Origin: Pseudomonadota bacterium
GTDB lineage: Bacteria > Pseudomonadota > Alphaproteobacteria > Rhizobiales > MH13
Direction: 5' to 3'
Assembly: GCA_039024915.1 (NCBI GenBank)
Contig: JBCCPK010000004.1
Coordinates: 124,001 to 188,000 of the forward strand
DNA length: 64,000 nt
Shown here: in pieces, positions 8,328 to 17,724 of the stretch
Layout: each line of letters begins with the position of its first letter
How positions within the stretch are numbered: the first letter of the stretch is position 1
Made by a program: the position numbers and the translations under genes
Notes under the pieces: model-generated
Told to the model about the DNA's origin: nothing
The model's database searches: none
What the model saw: the letters and a program-made list of their open reading frames with translations, nothing else

Positions 8328-9746
8328 ATGTACAGCCTCACCATCCTGATCCTGGGTCTTTTCCCGACGCTTCTGCTATTTGGAGCAGCACGGCTGGACG
8401 CGTGGGGCATAGGCCCTTCGCCGCTCACGATTATGGGTTGGACATGGTTGTTCGGCTACACACTCAAAAGCATCTATTTATCGTTTGCGGTGGTGTACGA
8501 CTTGCCGTTCCGGCCTGACTGGATTGCTGCCGACATCGTTGATGTCGGGCAGATGATGATCACCGTGGGCGTCATCTCGATGATAGTGGGCTACCTGGTA
8601 TTTGCCAGCCACATCGCACCGCACCGGACCAGAACGCTGCCGCCTAGACCGTGGCCCGTTGATCCTCGCCTGGTGTACTTCCCCTTCATGGCCATCAGCA
8701 TGGTGCTGCTTGCCATCTTCTTTTACCGCATGGGCTTCGTGCAGCAGATCGCCACTGGTCGGTTCTTTGCATCCAAGTTCTTCGTCGATGAACAAGGTGT
8801 CCGCCACTCTTTAGGGTTCCTATCGGTTGGCGGCGACTTCCTATTGGTGTTGTTCATCTACTACCTCGCGATGGCAAAGAGGCTGACCTGGGTGAACGTC
8901 TACACCGTCACGATGGCGTTTCTTTTGCTTACTTTGTTCCTTGCAAGTCGACGGAACGTTGTCATTGCGCTGGTGGTGTTGGCCTTAATCGTCTTGGCCA
9001 TTCGATCGGTGGACCGAAATCTTCTCAAACGATTGATGCGATTGGCGTTCATTGGGGTGATTTTTGCATCCCTGTCGTTGGCGAGCCAGGTTCGCGATGC
9101 CTCACGGGAGGGATTGGCACTGAGCCAATTGAACGTCCTGCACGCTATCCGCGCAACCACCGTTCATGCGTTCGAGGGCGCCTACTTTATCGACCCAGCG
9201 AAAACGGCCGCCATTGTTGATAAAGTGGATGCCACCAATCGGTTTATGGGCCTCAGCTTTGTAGGCTTTATCATCGCGCCCATTCCACGCGTTCTGTGGA
9301 ACGATAAACCAAGTGTTCGGGTCGGCCCGTTCGTTGCCCAACAGCTTTTCGGCTTCAATAGCCAAGCCGGTGTTCCACCTGGAGCGGTGGGCGAGTTCTA
9401 CCTCAACTTTGGCCTGATGGGCGTGGTGCTGGGGATGATGTTGTTCGGTGCCGGGTTGGCGTACTTGTGGTGGCGACATCGCAACGCGGTCGATCCCCGT
9501 TTCACGATTGTTCGCTACGCTTTTTTGATGGTGGCTGCTATTTATTTCGTGAACGTCGAGTTCTCCGCAGCGATCGTCATCTTCATAAAGTACTACATCG
9601 CGATCCTGATCGCCGAGCAATATTGGCGCTTCCAGCTGGCGCGTGAAGGCCGCTTGGGTATTGATCATATTCCCAGACACATGCCCGTCTCGCCCGTGCG
9701 GCGTCCCAGAGCTGGCTTGGTGGGCGGTGCGGGTTCGTTTCGTTAA
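8328..9746 (+). CDS. Oligosaccharide repeat-unit polymerase, Wzy-like
   Basis: A 472-aa integral membrane protein with about 11-12 hydrophobic segments and a long extracytoplasmic stretch between about residues 235 and 360, the topology of Wzy/O-antigen polymerases. Short conserved-looking pieces are LASRRNVVIALVV and PGAVGEFYLNFGLMGVVLGM; the last resembles the C-terminal block of oligosaccharide repeat unit polymerases. It would join lipid-linked repeat units on the periplasmic side after flipping by the Wzx at 11221-12720. Wzy proteins share little sequence, so the call rests on topology and context. Confidence 0.75.
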   Translation: MYSLTILILGLFPTLLLFGAARLDAWGIGPSPLTIMGWTWLFGYTLKSIYLSFAVVYDLPFRPDWIAADIVDVGQMMITVGVISMIVGYLVFASHIAPHRTRTLPPRPWPVDPRLVYFPFMAISMVLLAIFFYRMGFVQQIATGRFFASKFFVDEQGVRHSLGFLSVGGDFLLVLFIYYLAMAKRLTWVNVYTVTMAFLLLTLFLASRRNVVIALVVLALIVLAIRSVDRNLLKRLMRLAFIGVIFASLSLASQVRDASREGLALSQLNVLHAIRATTVHAFEGAYFIDPAKTAAIVDKVDATNRFMGLSFVGFIIAPIPRVLWNDKPSVRVGPFVAQQLFGFNSQAGVPPGAVGEFYLNFGLMGVVLGMMLFGAGLAYLWWRHRNAVDPRFTIVRYAFLMVAAIYFVNVEFSAAIVIFIKYYIAILIAEQYWRFQLAREGRLGIDHIPRHMPVSPVRRPRAGLVGGAGSFR

Positions 9747-10411
9747 TCGTCGATTGTATCTGCGACCGTGATTGGCTTCGCCGGAACGCCAACAACCGTC
9801 GCCCGATGTGGCACGTCTTTGGTGACGACCGCACCAGCTCCAATGATTGCGTGATCGCCGATGGTAACGCCAGGCAGGATGCGGACGCCCATACCGATGT
9901 GGACACCATCGCCGATGAACACCGGCGCGTAATGGGTTGGCGCATCTTTCAGGTGTACGCCGCCGGATCGGTCATAGGTGCGCGAATAGATGATCACGCC
10001 AGCGGAGATGCCGCAGTGCTCCCCGATCGATATGCCGCCCGCAGCAGCAAGAATGGAGTTGTGAGAGATATGGGTGCCGCGCCCAATCCTGCACCAGCCG
10101 TCCGAGCTGGTATTGACTTTCACGCCTGAGCGCAGGGCAGTTCCCGATCCCATCTCAATCGCAAAGGGCGAATCGAGCAGGACCCCACGGCCAAGAGCGG
10201 TCAGGCCGTACCCGTTGCGCAGACCGACCAGCCTTCCGCGAAGGCGTTCTTCCGCTCGCAACGCTTTATCGGGAAAAGCAAATCCGATGGCGTACCCGCC
10301 CAAGCGGGCGGCCAGTTCGATGACCCCCAATGGGAGAGCGTGCCGGAGTGCCTTCATTGTTTTTGGTGCACCGCGCACGTCTTGGTTTCGTCGCATTGAC
10401 TCGCTTCCCAT
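9743..10411 (-). CDS. Left-handed beta-helix O-acetyltransferase
   Basis: A hexapeptide-repeat acetyltransferase (222 aa) of the WcaF/maltose-O-acetyltransferase type. Repeats such as IGRGTHISHNSILAAAGGI, FIGDGVHIGMGVRILPG and VTIGDHAIIGAGAVVTKDV make the beta-helix, and the ending VVGVPAKPI is the usual family terminus. ATG at 10411 was chosen because AGGAT lies about 10 nt upstream; the frame extends to 10570, but that part overlaps the start of the divergent methyltransferase gene. It is the only minus-strand gene in this locus, and its 3' end overlaps the polymerase stop by 4 nt. It probably O-acetylates a sugar of the same polymer. Confidence 0.85.
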   Translation of the reverse strand: MGSESMRRNQDVRGAPKTMKALRHALPLGVIELAARLGGYAIGFAFPDKALRAEERLRGRLVGLRNGYGLTALGRGVLLDSPFAIEMGSGTALRSGVKVNTSSDGWCRIGRGTHISHNSILAAAGGISIGEHCGISAGVIIYSRTYDRSGGVHLKDAPTHYAPVFIGDGVHIGMGVRILPGVTIGDHAIIGAGAVVTKDVPHRATVVGVPAKPITVADTIDD

Positions 10412-10511
10412 CTGCTCGATCCTACCATCTCGGGTAGTATCGATAATACCGCCCCTGTCGTAAGGGCAAACGCAACATGCATGGCTCCCGAGCCGCTCTA
10501 GGAGAAACGCA

Positions 10512-11198
10512 ATGCTAGGCCGTATAAGGCGCTTCATTAAGGGACGGTTGATGGATCGCGATCTCGCCAATCAGTCCATGGAAGAACGGTTCACAGGTCA
10601 CTATCGATCCGGTTGGTGGTTCGACAATGGTGAAAGCCTAAGTGGTTCCGGCTCTACTTTGGACGCAACTCAGCGCATACGCGAAGAGTTGGTGCCCTTT
10701 ATGCAAAAGTGGGACGTAGAGAGGCTTCTTGATGCACCATGCGGCGATTGGAATTGGATGCAGCATGTGCCTTTGCCCGCGGATGTGCATTACCTGGGCG
10801 CGGACATCGTGCCTGACCTGATTGAGGATATGCGCGCAAGATACAGCTCGGAGCGCGTTGAATTTACTCAGATCGACATTACCGCCGATCCACTGCCGCA
10901 GGCTGATATGATGATGTGCCGGGACGCCCTTTTCCATCTCAGTCACGCGGATATCTGGCGCTTCGTTGACAATTTTCTCGGCTCCTCCATTCCGCATCTG
11001 CTGACGACGCACATGCCCCAGATCGAAGAAAACAGAGATATCGTGACCGGCAAACATCGTCCGCTCAATCTTGAGGCGGCTCCGTTTAACTTTGAGCCGC
11101 CCGTCGACAAGTTTGCCGACTTCACACCACCGCGTCGCGAGAAGTACATGGCGTTGTGGACGCGCGAACAACTAGAGAAAGCCCGCGCGGCCGCTTAG
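10512..11198 (+). CDS. Class I SAM-dependent methyltransferase
   Basis: A 228-aa cytoplasmic methyltransferase. The SAM-binding motif I is LLDAPCGDWNWM (about residues 73-84); the acidic end of strand 2 is LGADIVPDLIEDM, and the motif IV-like segment is ADMMMCRDALFHLS. It is followed by a flippase and a glycosyltransferase in the same direction, so a role in methylating a sugar or repeat unit is likely. The acceptor is not visible. The first ~40 residues are basic and may hold it near the membrane or the lipid-linked substrate. Confidence 0.8.
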   Translation: MLGRIRRFIKGRLMDRDLANQSMEERFTGHYRSGWWFDNGESLSGSGSTLDATQRIREELVPFMQKWDVERLLDAPCGDWNWMQHVPLPADVHYLGADIVPDLIEDMRARYSSERVEFTQIDITADPLPQADMMMCRDALFHLSHADIWRFVDNFLGSSIPHLLTTHMPQIEENRDIVTGKHRPLNLEAAPFNFEPPVDKFADFTPPRREKYMALWTREQLEKARAAA

Positions 11199-11220
11199 GC
11201 CTCGTTCGCCCGAAAGCACA

Positions 11221-12720
11221 ATGATACGCGTTCTCTCGAATTATGGGCGGCTGATCGCGACCTTTGTGATCGGCATCGTCATTGTGCGCATCATGGCCGA
11301 GATCGGTCCTGATGCAGCGCTGATTTATTTGCTGCTGATTTCATCGACCGGCATTGCGGCGATGTTCAAGTTCGCGCTGCAAAACGCACTGGTCCCGGCC
11401 CTTGGTCTGTCGATCGACGGAAGCGGCGAGCACGATTTTCAAAAAGTATATTGGACATCGTTCGTACTTGGTGTCGGTGCGGGACTGCTGTCTGTTGTGC
11501 TGTTTGCCGGCTTCTGGCTGGTATCCGATCAACTGAACTTCGGCGCTTTGTCGCAAACCACGATTGCGATCGCTCTTTTGGGTACGGCGGTTCAGACCTT
11601 CGCGTCGTCGGTCGGCATCGTGTTCCTGAACCTGCTGCTGGTCGAACGGCGGTTGGTTGCTTACAACATCATGCTGGTCCTGGACCGCGCACTTATTCTG
11701 GTCGCAGCTACTGTCATCATTGTGCTTCCACCAGCGACCTCGGTCGATGATAAGCTTCAACTCTTTTATGCTCTTGTTGGCGGGCTGACGATTGTCCTTC
11801 AACTCGGCATCTATGTGCTCGCAGTGCGTGGCGAACCCCACCTGAGGTTGCGCAGGGCGCCCTTGGTGCGTCAGACGACTGCTTGGATCAGCGCTTTTAT
11901 CGGTTGGAACGCTGTCGTCGTCATCGCGTTTGCGTTGTTCACGCGCTGGCCGCCCCTTGTCGTCAACTGGTCGCTCGGCGAGTTGATGACACTGACCTTG
12001 AGCATCGTGTTGTTGTTGATTGGGTATCAACGGCAGCTTTCGATGGGTTTGGTCGTGGGGTTGGATGCGATGGTTGCGCGGCTGATGGGTACCGAAAACG
12101 ATGGCGAAGCCAGCAGCTTGATCCTGCGTTGGACCTATATTCTGACCGTTTTTGCGACGTTCTCGTGCGCGCTCATTGGCCTTTTCGTTGAGGCGATTTT
12201 GGCGCTGTGGTTTGGCGATTCCTTGAGTGAGTCGGGGTGGGTCCCGGCGATGTCGGCCGATCTCTTCCGGATCATGTCGTTTGGGATTGCCGCAAGCATT
12301 CTATCGGAAGGCTGGATGAAGTTCCTCTCCGGGCGCGGCGAGGTCCGCGCATTCGCGCCGCCGCTTCTGATCGCCGGTATTATCAACATTGTGGGTGTCA
12401 TCATCGCCAGTACGCTTCTTGAAGGCCAATCGGCTCTGATGGCGATTGCTCTGGTCTTCTCCGGGAGCTTTCTCGTCGTCAATTTGGGGTTTGTCGCGGT
12501 CCAAACAGCTCGCCGTGCCAATGTGCGGTTGAGTGCGTTTTACGCTGTGATCGCCGGTCCAGCTTTGATCGCGGCGTGCGCCGCGGCCCCGGCGCTATTC
12601 CTCCACAATGGCGGATGGACGATGACGAATGCCGCCGTTGCGCTTTGTATTCTTGGCGTTTGCGCGCTTGCAGCTTTGTTGACCATGCCGCGTTTCCTTG
12701 CGCGCCTAAGTCCAGCCTGA
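11221..12720 (+). CDS. Wzx-type polysaccharide flippase
   Basis: A 499-aa membrane protein with about 12-14 hydrophobic helices and few charged loops, as in the MOP/MATE polysaccharide transporter family. It starts NYGRLIATFVIGIVIVRIMAEIGP, the usual first helix of these flippases. It would move the undecaprenyl-linked repeat unit across the inner membrane for the Wzy-like protein at 8328-9746. The start ATG is 22 nt after the methyltransferase stop, consistent with one operon. A second, unrelated flippase gene is at 56798-58258. Confidence 0.82.
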   Translation: MIRVLSNYGRLIATFVIGIVIVRIMAEIGPDAALIYLLLISSTGIAAMFKFALQNALVPALGLSIDGSGEHDFQKVYWTSFVLGVGAGLLSVVLFAGFWLVSDQLNFGALSQTTIAIALLGTAVQTFASSVGIVFLNLLLVERRLVAYNIMLVLDRALILVAATVIIVLPPATSVDDKLQLFYALVGGLTIVLQLGIYVLAVRGEPHLRLRRAPLVRQTTAWISAFIGWNAVVVIAFALFTRWPPLVVNWSLGELMTLTLSIVLLLIGYQRQLSMGLVVGLDAMVARLMGTENDGEASSLILRWTYILTVFATFSCALIGLFVEAILALWFGDSLSESGWVPAMSADLFRIMSFGIAASILSEGWMKFLSGRGEVRAFAPPLLIAGIINIVGVIIASTLLEGQSALMAIALVFSGSFLVVNLGFVAVQTARRANVRLSAFYAVIAGPALIAACAAAPALFLHNGGWTMTNAAVALCILGVCALAALLTMPRFLARLSPA

Positions 12721-12728
12721 GCGACCAG

Positions 12729-13889
12729 GTGTCGAAGTCCAAACCACTGCAGATTGCGATTTTCGGCCAGATCGACGGCCCAATCGGCGGTCAGAGTCGC
12801 CTGACCATGGCATTTCGCGACGGTACAACGGGAAACCCTGTAGTTTTTGACTTCCACGGCCACAAGTCGGCGCTCGCACCACTGCAGATGGTTTGGCAGT
12901 CGCTGCAGGTTTTGTTTCTTACGCTGCTGGCCCGCATTGATGTTGCCTACATTGCGATGTCCCGCACAACTTTCGGCATGATGCGGGACCTTTTGCTGTT
13001 GTTGCCCGTGATCATGTTGCGAAGACCAATCGTTGCGCATGTGCACGGGGCCGAGTTTGAGGATTTTTATCGCCACAACGCGCAGTTCGCCCGGGTTAAA
13101 GCGTTCTACCTTCGGCACGTGACCGCTTTTGTCTTCGTTAACGAGGTATTCGTGCCGGTTGATCCCGAGCTGGCCGCCCGCTCGACCTTCGTTCGCAATC
13201 CCATCCCAACGTTCGCTGTGAAAGCCATTGCCCGTCGGACGCGGGAGGACGAACGTGACGCTTTGCCCAGCCACCAGGAGGAACGTGCGGACGACACAGA
13301 CAAAGCGAAGGTGGCGCGTCGCTGTTTTGGTTTCATTTCGAGCTTTGATCCTCAGAAAGGGATCGACCTGTTTCTTGATGCAGCGGATCGCTATGCTGAC
13401 CGCGCTGACTTTGTGATCGCCGGTGGGCCAAGTCACATCGATCGGGCGTATGGTCTGCGCCTACTTGAGCGGATCAATACGATGCCGTCCATACGGTACC
13501 TTGGCTACCTCTCTGATCCGACGCCCTTTTACGACGCCTGCGACTTCATGATTTTCCCGACCAATTTTGCGTCGGAAACATCCTCATTGGTCGTTATTGA
13601 GGCCCTGGCAACCTGTACGCACCCGATCGTCCGTCGTCACAATCGTCTTGTCGACATCTTCGGAGCTGCGCCGGTCAGTTGGTTCGATGATGCAAGCGGG
13701 TTGCATGCTGTGATTGACCGGGTGCTCGATTGGGGTCCCGACCACTTGCGCGCGCTCAACGATCGGGGCGCGCCATGGGTCCAATCCTATTTCCCAACCG
13801 AAGACAGCTGGGTTTCACAGGTCGATCAGATCGTTACGCAGGCGGCCAATGGCGAACGTTCTTCACGTTCCTGGTCAAATTCCAAATGA
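12729..13889 (+). CDS. Glycosyltransferase family 4
   Basis: A GT-B fold glycosyltransferase of about 386 aa. The nucleotide-sugar-binding C-terminal half shows FGFISSFDPQKGIDLFLDA, then FVIAGGP, and the family EX7E-like region FPTNFASETSSLVVIEALA. GTG at 12729 is chosen because it falls just after the flippase stop and the Rossmann strand (LQIAIFGQIDGPIGGQSR) starts immediately; the frame is open further upstream only inside the flippase gene. It is the only clear glycosyltransferase in this part of the locus, so others must lie upstream of position 1 or elsewhere. Donor and linkage are unknown. Confidence 0.82.
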   Translation: MSKSKPLQIAIFGQIDGPIGGQSRLTMAFRDGTTGNPVVFDFHGHKSALAPLQMVWQSLQVLFLTLLARIDVAYIAMSRTTFGMMRDLLLLLPVIMLRRPIVAHVHGAEFEDFYRHNAQFARVKAFYLRHVTAFVFVNEVFVPVDPELAARSTFVRNPIPTFAVKAIARRTREDERDALPSHQEERADDTDKAKVARRCFGFISSFDPQKGIDLFLDAADRYADRADFVIAGGPSHIDRAYGLRLLERINTMPSIRYLGYLSDPTPFYDACDFMIFPTNFASETSSLVVIEALATCTHPIVRRHNRLVDIFGAAPVSWFDDASGLHAVIDRVLDWGPDHLRALNDRGAPWVQSYFPTEDSWVSQVDQIVTQAANGERSSRSWSNSK

Positions 13890-14146
13890 TTTCGGATAGC
13901 ACAAGCGGCCCGTCCCACGCTTCAAGGGACCAATGCTGGCTGGCAGCTCACCCCTGTTAGTTTACGTAGTAGTAAAGCAACATCTATTCCGCGAAACAGT
14001 TAACGCTAGGCTGAATGCTATAATTGCATTTGGGCAACGCTCAAAAACAAGTCAGCCGGGAAAGATTACCCACCTTGTTCATTTTTTTAAAACCGCCTAC
14101 CACTGACGTCGCGGTAAACTGTTGACCATAAATCTGGAGACCTACG
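13890..14146. other. AT-rich intergenic region before the RTX gene
   Basis: 257 bp without a gene, clearly more AT-rich than its flanks. It holds a GTCCC/GGGAC dyad near 13909-13927 without a T-run, an inverted repeat TTTAC-6-GTAAA near 13961-13976, a TATAAT hexamer at 14019-14024 without a good -35 match, and a T-tract near 14084. The ribosome-binding site TGGAGA (14135-14140) precedes the RTX start. It most likely carries the RTX promoter, but none can be fixed by eye. Confidence 0.5.
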
Positions 14147-17100
14147 ATGGCTCTTAGTGCGGGTGATATCGCAATCGTCGGTATACAAACTGGCAACCCT
14201 GATCCTTGGGCATTCGTCGCTTTAGTCGATATCCCTGCTGGCGAAGAGATACTTTTCACTGACCAAGGCGTAAAGGCGGATGGTACGTTCCGAACAAACG
14301 CCAATGAAGGTGTCATAAAGTACACCGTGCCTGCGGGTGGCATTACCGCAGGGACGGTTATTACCTTCACGAGCGTTGGTGGAGATTTTTCAGCGGAAAG
14401 CGGCAACTTCGGGCTAGGCGATAATGGCGATCAGCTCATCGCCTATCAGGACGATGGTTCCGTGACGTTCCTGTTTGCGTCGCAGACGAACAGCTCCCAA
14501 TTTCAGGCGGACGCAACAAGCAACCGTAATTCGTCAGTTCCCCCTGGACTGGTCGAAGGTGAAACTGCCGTTGCCTTGGGTTCCGGCCCGATCGATGGCA
14601 ATGACTTCGACAATGCTGCCTACACCGGTACGCTGTCGGGGACACGCGAAGACCTGCTTGCATCGATCGGCGACCCTGCAAACTGGGACAAGACCGACGG
14701 CCCAGTCACCTTCACGTCGGGGCCATTCACGGTTGTCACGCAGCAGACCTTCCTCGGAACGCCTACGCCAAATGAAAACTTCGTCGGCGCGCCGAGCAGT
14801 GACGATACCGTTGACTACAGCGGCAGTGCAAATCCGCTGGGGGTCCTCGTTGATCTCGACCCCAGCCTGTCCAACAACCCGCCTTTCTCAGCGGCGGGTC
14901 GTGGCGATTCGACGGGCGACAGCTTCTCAAGCATTGAGAATGTGATCGGCACCAACTTCGAGGACTCCCTGCGCGGCGACAATGTCGCCAACACCTTGGA
15001 AGGTCGCGATGGCGATGACGCCATGGCGGGCCGTGGCGGCGATGATACGCTGCTCGGTGGTGATGGCGATGATCGCTTGTTCGGCGGTGATGGTGCTGAT
15101 GTCCTGGACGGGGGCGACGACAGCGATACCGCCGTTTACCGCGATGCGACTGTTGGGGTCAGCGCAAGTCTGTCAGCTCCAGGAGGGAACTCCGGATTTG
15201 CGGCTGGCGACACATACATCAGCATAGAGAACCTCGAGGGTTCCCTGTTTGGCGACATCTTGGTCGGCGATGGAGGCGACAACACGCTTTCCGGGCTCGC
15301 GGGATCGGATGTCATGGCGGGCGGTGGCGGCGACGACGTTCTGCTCGGTGGCAATGGCGGGGACAATTTATCGGGCGACCTTGGCAACGACGTGCTATCC
15401 GGCGGCCTGGGTATGGACCTTCTTTCCGGCGGCGCGGGAGATGACATCCTCCATGGTGGCGCTGATGCCGACACCTTCGACTTCGATGCCGACGGTAGTT
15501 TCGACCGGGTGCGCGATTTCGAGGACACCATCGATCTTCTGGATGTTCAGGATTTGGGCATCACCGCGTTCTCAGACTTCGATCGTGTTTTCGACGCCGC
15601 CAACGGCAGCGCCGTCCTGATCGAAGGTGCGACGACAATTGTGCTGCAGAATACGGCTGTCGCAGATCTATCCGACGCCGATTTCATCCTGCGGCCCAGC
15701 GCCACCTTCATCGCAACGCTTGGTGGCGTCGTTGAGAACTTTCCAGGCTCGCCCGGAGTTGAAGACACCGTTGACTACAGCGCCAGCGTGGATCCTCTTG
15801 GCATTCTGGTTGATCTGGATCCTTCCCTCGCAAATAACCCGGTTTTCGCCGCGGCGGGCAGGGGTGAATCGGCTAACGACACCTTTACAAGCATTGACAA
15901 CGTCATTGGTACCGATTTTGCCGACTCGATCCGGGGTACCAATGATGAAAACGAGTTATTTGGCGGTGGAGGCGACGACCTCATCGCTGGCCGTGGCGGG
16001 TTCGATGCGTTGTTTGGGCAGGATGGTAACGATCGCCTGTTTGGTGGCGCAGATGGTGACGTGCTTGATGGCGGCGATGGCAGCGATACTGCGGTGTATC
16101 GCGACGCTACGGCTGGTGTCGTTGCTGACCTAGCTGACCCGTCCGCGAACACCGGTTTTGCGGCACAGGATACCTATATAAGCATTGAGAATCTCGATGG
16201 ATCGGTATTTGACGACACTTTGATCGGTGACCGTTTCGCAAACGAGATAACCGGTAACAATGGTGACGACACCCTCATCGGCGCGAAGGGCAACGACACG
16301 CTTGTTGGCGAAGCTGGCAATGACACCTTGGACGGCGGCGAGGGAAGCGACACCCTCAATGGCGGTGCCGGCATCGATATCCTCACTGGCGGTGCGGACG
16401 ACGATACTCTCACCGGCGGTACTGACGCGGATACATTCGTGTTTGACGCCGATGGTAGTTCCGACATTGTCAAAGACTTCGAGAATGGTGTCGACCTGCT
16501 TGATGTGCGCGAGCTGGGTATTACCGCCTTCTCTGACTTTGACCGCGTGTTTGATGCTGCCAATGGCAGCGCCGTCCTCATCGAAGGCGCGACCACGATT
16601 GTGCTTCAAAACACGGTCGTGGCTGACCTTTCCGATGCAAACTTCATTTTGCGGCCAAGCAATACGGTAAACGCGGGGCTTGGCGTCGTCGAGAATTTTG
16701 TCGGGTCTTCGGGTACCGAAGACACCGTGGATTACAGCTCGAGCCCTGACACAGTTGGTGTGCTGGTGGATCTTGATCCCTCGCTGGCGAATGATCCGGT
16801 CTTTTCCGCAGCGGGACGTGGTGATTCAACCGACGACACCTACACCAGCATAGAAAATGTCATTGGAACTGACTTCGCCGATTCGATCCGCGGATCGAAC
16901 GATGACAACGAACTGTTTGGCGGCGATGGCAACGACATTATGGCCGGTCGTGGCGGGTTCGATGCGGTGCGCGGTGAAGACGGTGATGATCGCCTGTTCG
17001 GCGGTTCGGATGGCGACGTTCTGGATGGCGGAGACGGTAGCGATACAGCTGTCTATCGCGACGCGCCCGTTGGCGTGCGTGCCGACCTTGCCGACCCGTC

Positions 17101-17614
17101 GACAAACACCGGCTTTGCAGAGCAGGACACCTACATCAGCATCGAGAATCTCGATGGGTCTCCATTTGATGACACGTTGATTGGTGACCGCTTTGCAAAC
17201 ACGCTACGAGGGAACGACGGCAACGACAGTCTTGTTGGCGATGATGGCGCGGACACCCTCTTAGGCGAACTGGGTGACGACACCCTTGATGGCGGTCTTG
17301 GTGAAGACATCCTCATTGGCGGGCTGGGCACTGATACTCTGATCGGGGGCGCGGATGATGATCGGCTCAGCGGTGGAGCGGATGCTGACATCTTTGTATT
17401 TGGCGCCGATGGCAGTCTGGATGTTGTTCGCGATTTTGAAGATGGAAGCGATCAGCTGGACGTGAGCGCGCTGGGCGTCACAACGCTTGCCGATTTCGAT
17501 CAGGCGTTTCAGGCGGCCAATGGCAGTGTCTTTCTTGAGGAAGGCGGCACCGTAATCGTGCTTACGAATACGCTGCTAACCGACGTTGACGATACCGATT
17601 TCATATTCGTGTAA
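14147..17614 (+). CDS. RTX-type calcium-binding repeat protein with three large tandem modules
   Basis: A 1155-aa acidic protein. Residues 1-200 form a beta-rich domain (ALSAGDIAIVGIQTGNPDPW at the start) seen in large surface proteins; I do not assign it a family. Residues ~205-1155 are three copies of a ~320-residue module. Each module runs EDTVDYS, LGxLVDLDPSL, SIENVIGT, then blocks of GGxGxDxLx nonapeptides that bind Ca2+ as parallel beta-rolls, then SDTAVYRDA, DTYISIENL, more nonapeptides, and ends DFDxxFxAANGS. There is no Sec signal, as expected for type I secretion, and no T1SS genes are nearby. It probably acts as a secreted or surface matrix protein; no catalytic domain is visible. 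TGGAGA at 14135-14140 supports the start. Confidence 0.88.
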   Translation: MALSAGDIAIVGIQTGNPDPWAFVALVDIPAGEEILFTDQGVKADGTFRTNANEGVIKYTVPAGGITAGTVITFTSVGGDFSAESGNFGLGDNGDQLIAYQDDGSVTFLFASQTNSSQFQADATSNRNSSVPPGLVEGETAVALGSGPIDGNDFDNAAYTGTLSGTREDLLASIGDPANWDKTDGPVTFTSGPFTVVTQQTFLGTPTPNENFVGAPSSDDTVDYSGSANPLGVLVDLDPSLSNNPPFSAAGRGDSTGDSFSSIENVIGTNFEDSLRGDNVANTLEGRDGDDAMAGRGGDDTLLGGDGDDRLFGGDGADVLDGGDDSDTAVYRDATVGVSASLSAPGGNSGFAAGDTYISIENLEGSLFGDILVGDGGDNTLSGLAGSDVMAGGGGDDVLLGGNGGDNLSGDLGNDVLSGGLGMDLLSGGAGDDILHGGADADTFDFDADGSFDRVRDFEDTIDLLDVQDLGITAFSDFDRVFDAANGSAVLIEGATTIVLQNTAVADLSDADFILRPSATFIATLGGVVENFPGSPGVEDTVDYSASVDPLGILVDLDPSLANNPVFAAAGRGESANDTFTSIDNVIGTDFADSIRGTNDENELFGGGGDDLIAGRGGFDALFGQDGNDRLFGGADGDVLDGGDGSDTAVYRDATAGVVADLADPSANTGFAAQDTYISIENLDGSVFDDTLIGDRFANEITGNNGDDTLIGAKGNDTLVGEAGNDTLDGGEGSDTLNGGAGIDILTGGADDDTLTGGTDADTFVFDADGSSDIVKDFENGVDLLDVRELGITAFSDFDRVFDAANGSAVLIEGATTIVLQNTVVADLSDANFILRPSNTVNAGLGVVENFVGSSGTEDTVDYSSSPDTVGVLVDLDPSLANDPVFSAAGRGDSTDDTYTSIENVIGTDFADSIRGSNDDNELFGGDGNDIMAGRGGFDAVRGEDGDDRLFGGSDGDVLDGGDGSDTAVYRDAPVGVRADLADPSTNTGFAEQDTYISIENLDGSPFDDTLIGDRFANTLRGNDGNDSLVGDDGADTLLGELGDDTLDGGLGEDILIGGLGTDTLIGGADDDRLSGGADADIFVFGADGSLDVVRDFEDGSDQLDVSALGVTTLADFDQAFQAANGSVFLEEGGTVIVLTNTLLTDVDDTDFIFV
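14810..15769 (+). repeat. RTX module 1 of 3
   Basis: First 960-bp copy of the internal tandem module of the RTX gene, counted from the GTT codon of the VDYS motif. The equivalent codon recurs at 15770 and 16727. This copy is the most divergent at protein level. Confidence 0.85.
15770..16726 (+). repeat. RTX module 2 of 3
   Basis: Second copy, 957 bp. It shares long runs with copy 3, for example FADSIRG, GRGGFDA and the DTLIGDRFAN block, and shares the LLDV to TTIVLQNT segment with copy 1. Confidence 0.85.
16727..17614 (+). repeat. RTX module 3 of 3
   Basis: Third copy, 888 bp to the stop. It ends after the NGSVFLEEGGTVIVLTNT block and DDTDFIFV, so it lacks the linker that joins copies 1-2 and 2-3. 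A short aspartate/hydrophobic end fits a C-terminal secretion signal. Confidence 0.85.
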
Positions 17615-17643
17615 CGCCATCACACTTTTTGCAGGCACCTTTT

Positions 17644-17675
17644 GGGCGGTGAGACGTGTTCTCATCGCCCTTTTT
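17644..17675 (+). terminator. Rho-independent terminator after the RTX gene
   Basis: An 11-bp stem, GGGCGGTGAGA pairing with TCTCATCGCCC (one G-U pair), a 5-nt loop and then TTTTT. It lies between the convergent RTX and phosphatase genes and may serve both directions less strongly. Confidence 0.85.
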
Positions 17676-17724
17676 CGTTGCGTCCTGATTGAATTGGATG
17701 TTGTGGCCGCGGTGCCCGCTGCGT

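Noticed and set aside
13909-13927. GTCCC/GGGAC dyad as terminator of the polysaccharide locus
   Set aside because: Only 5 bp, a 9-nt loop and no T-run.
15136-15531. Long reading frames antisense to the RTX gene
   Set aside because: They are Pro/Ser-rich shadows produced by the Gly/Asp repeats on the other strand.
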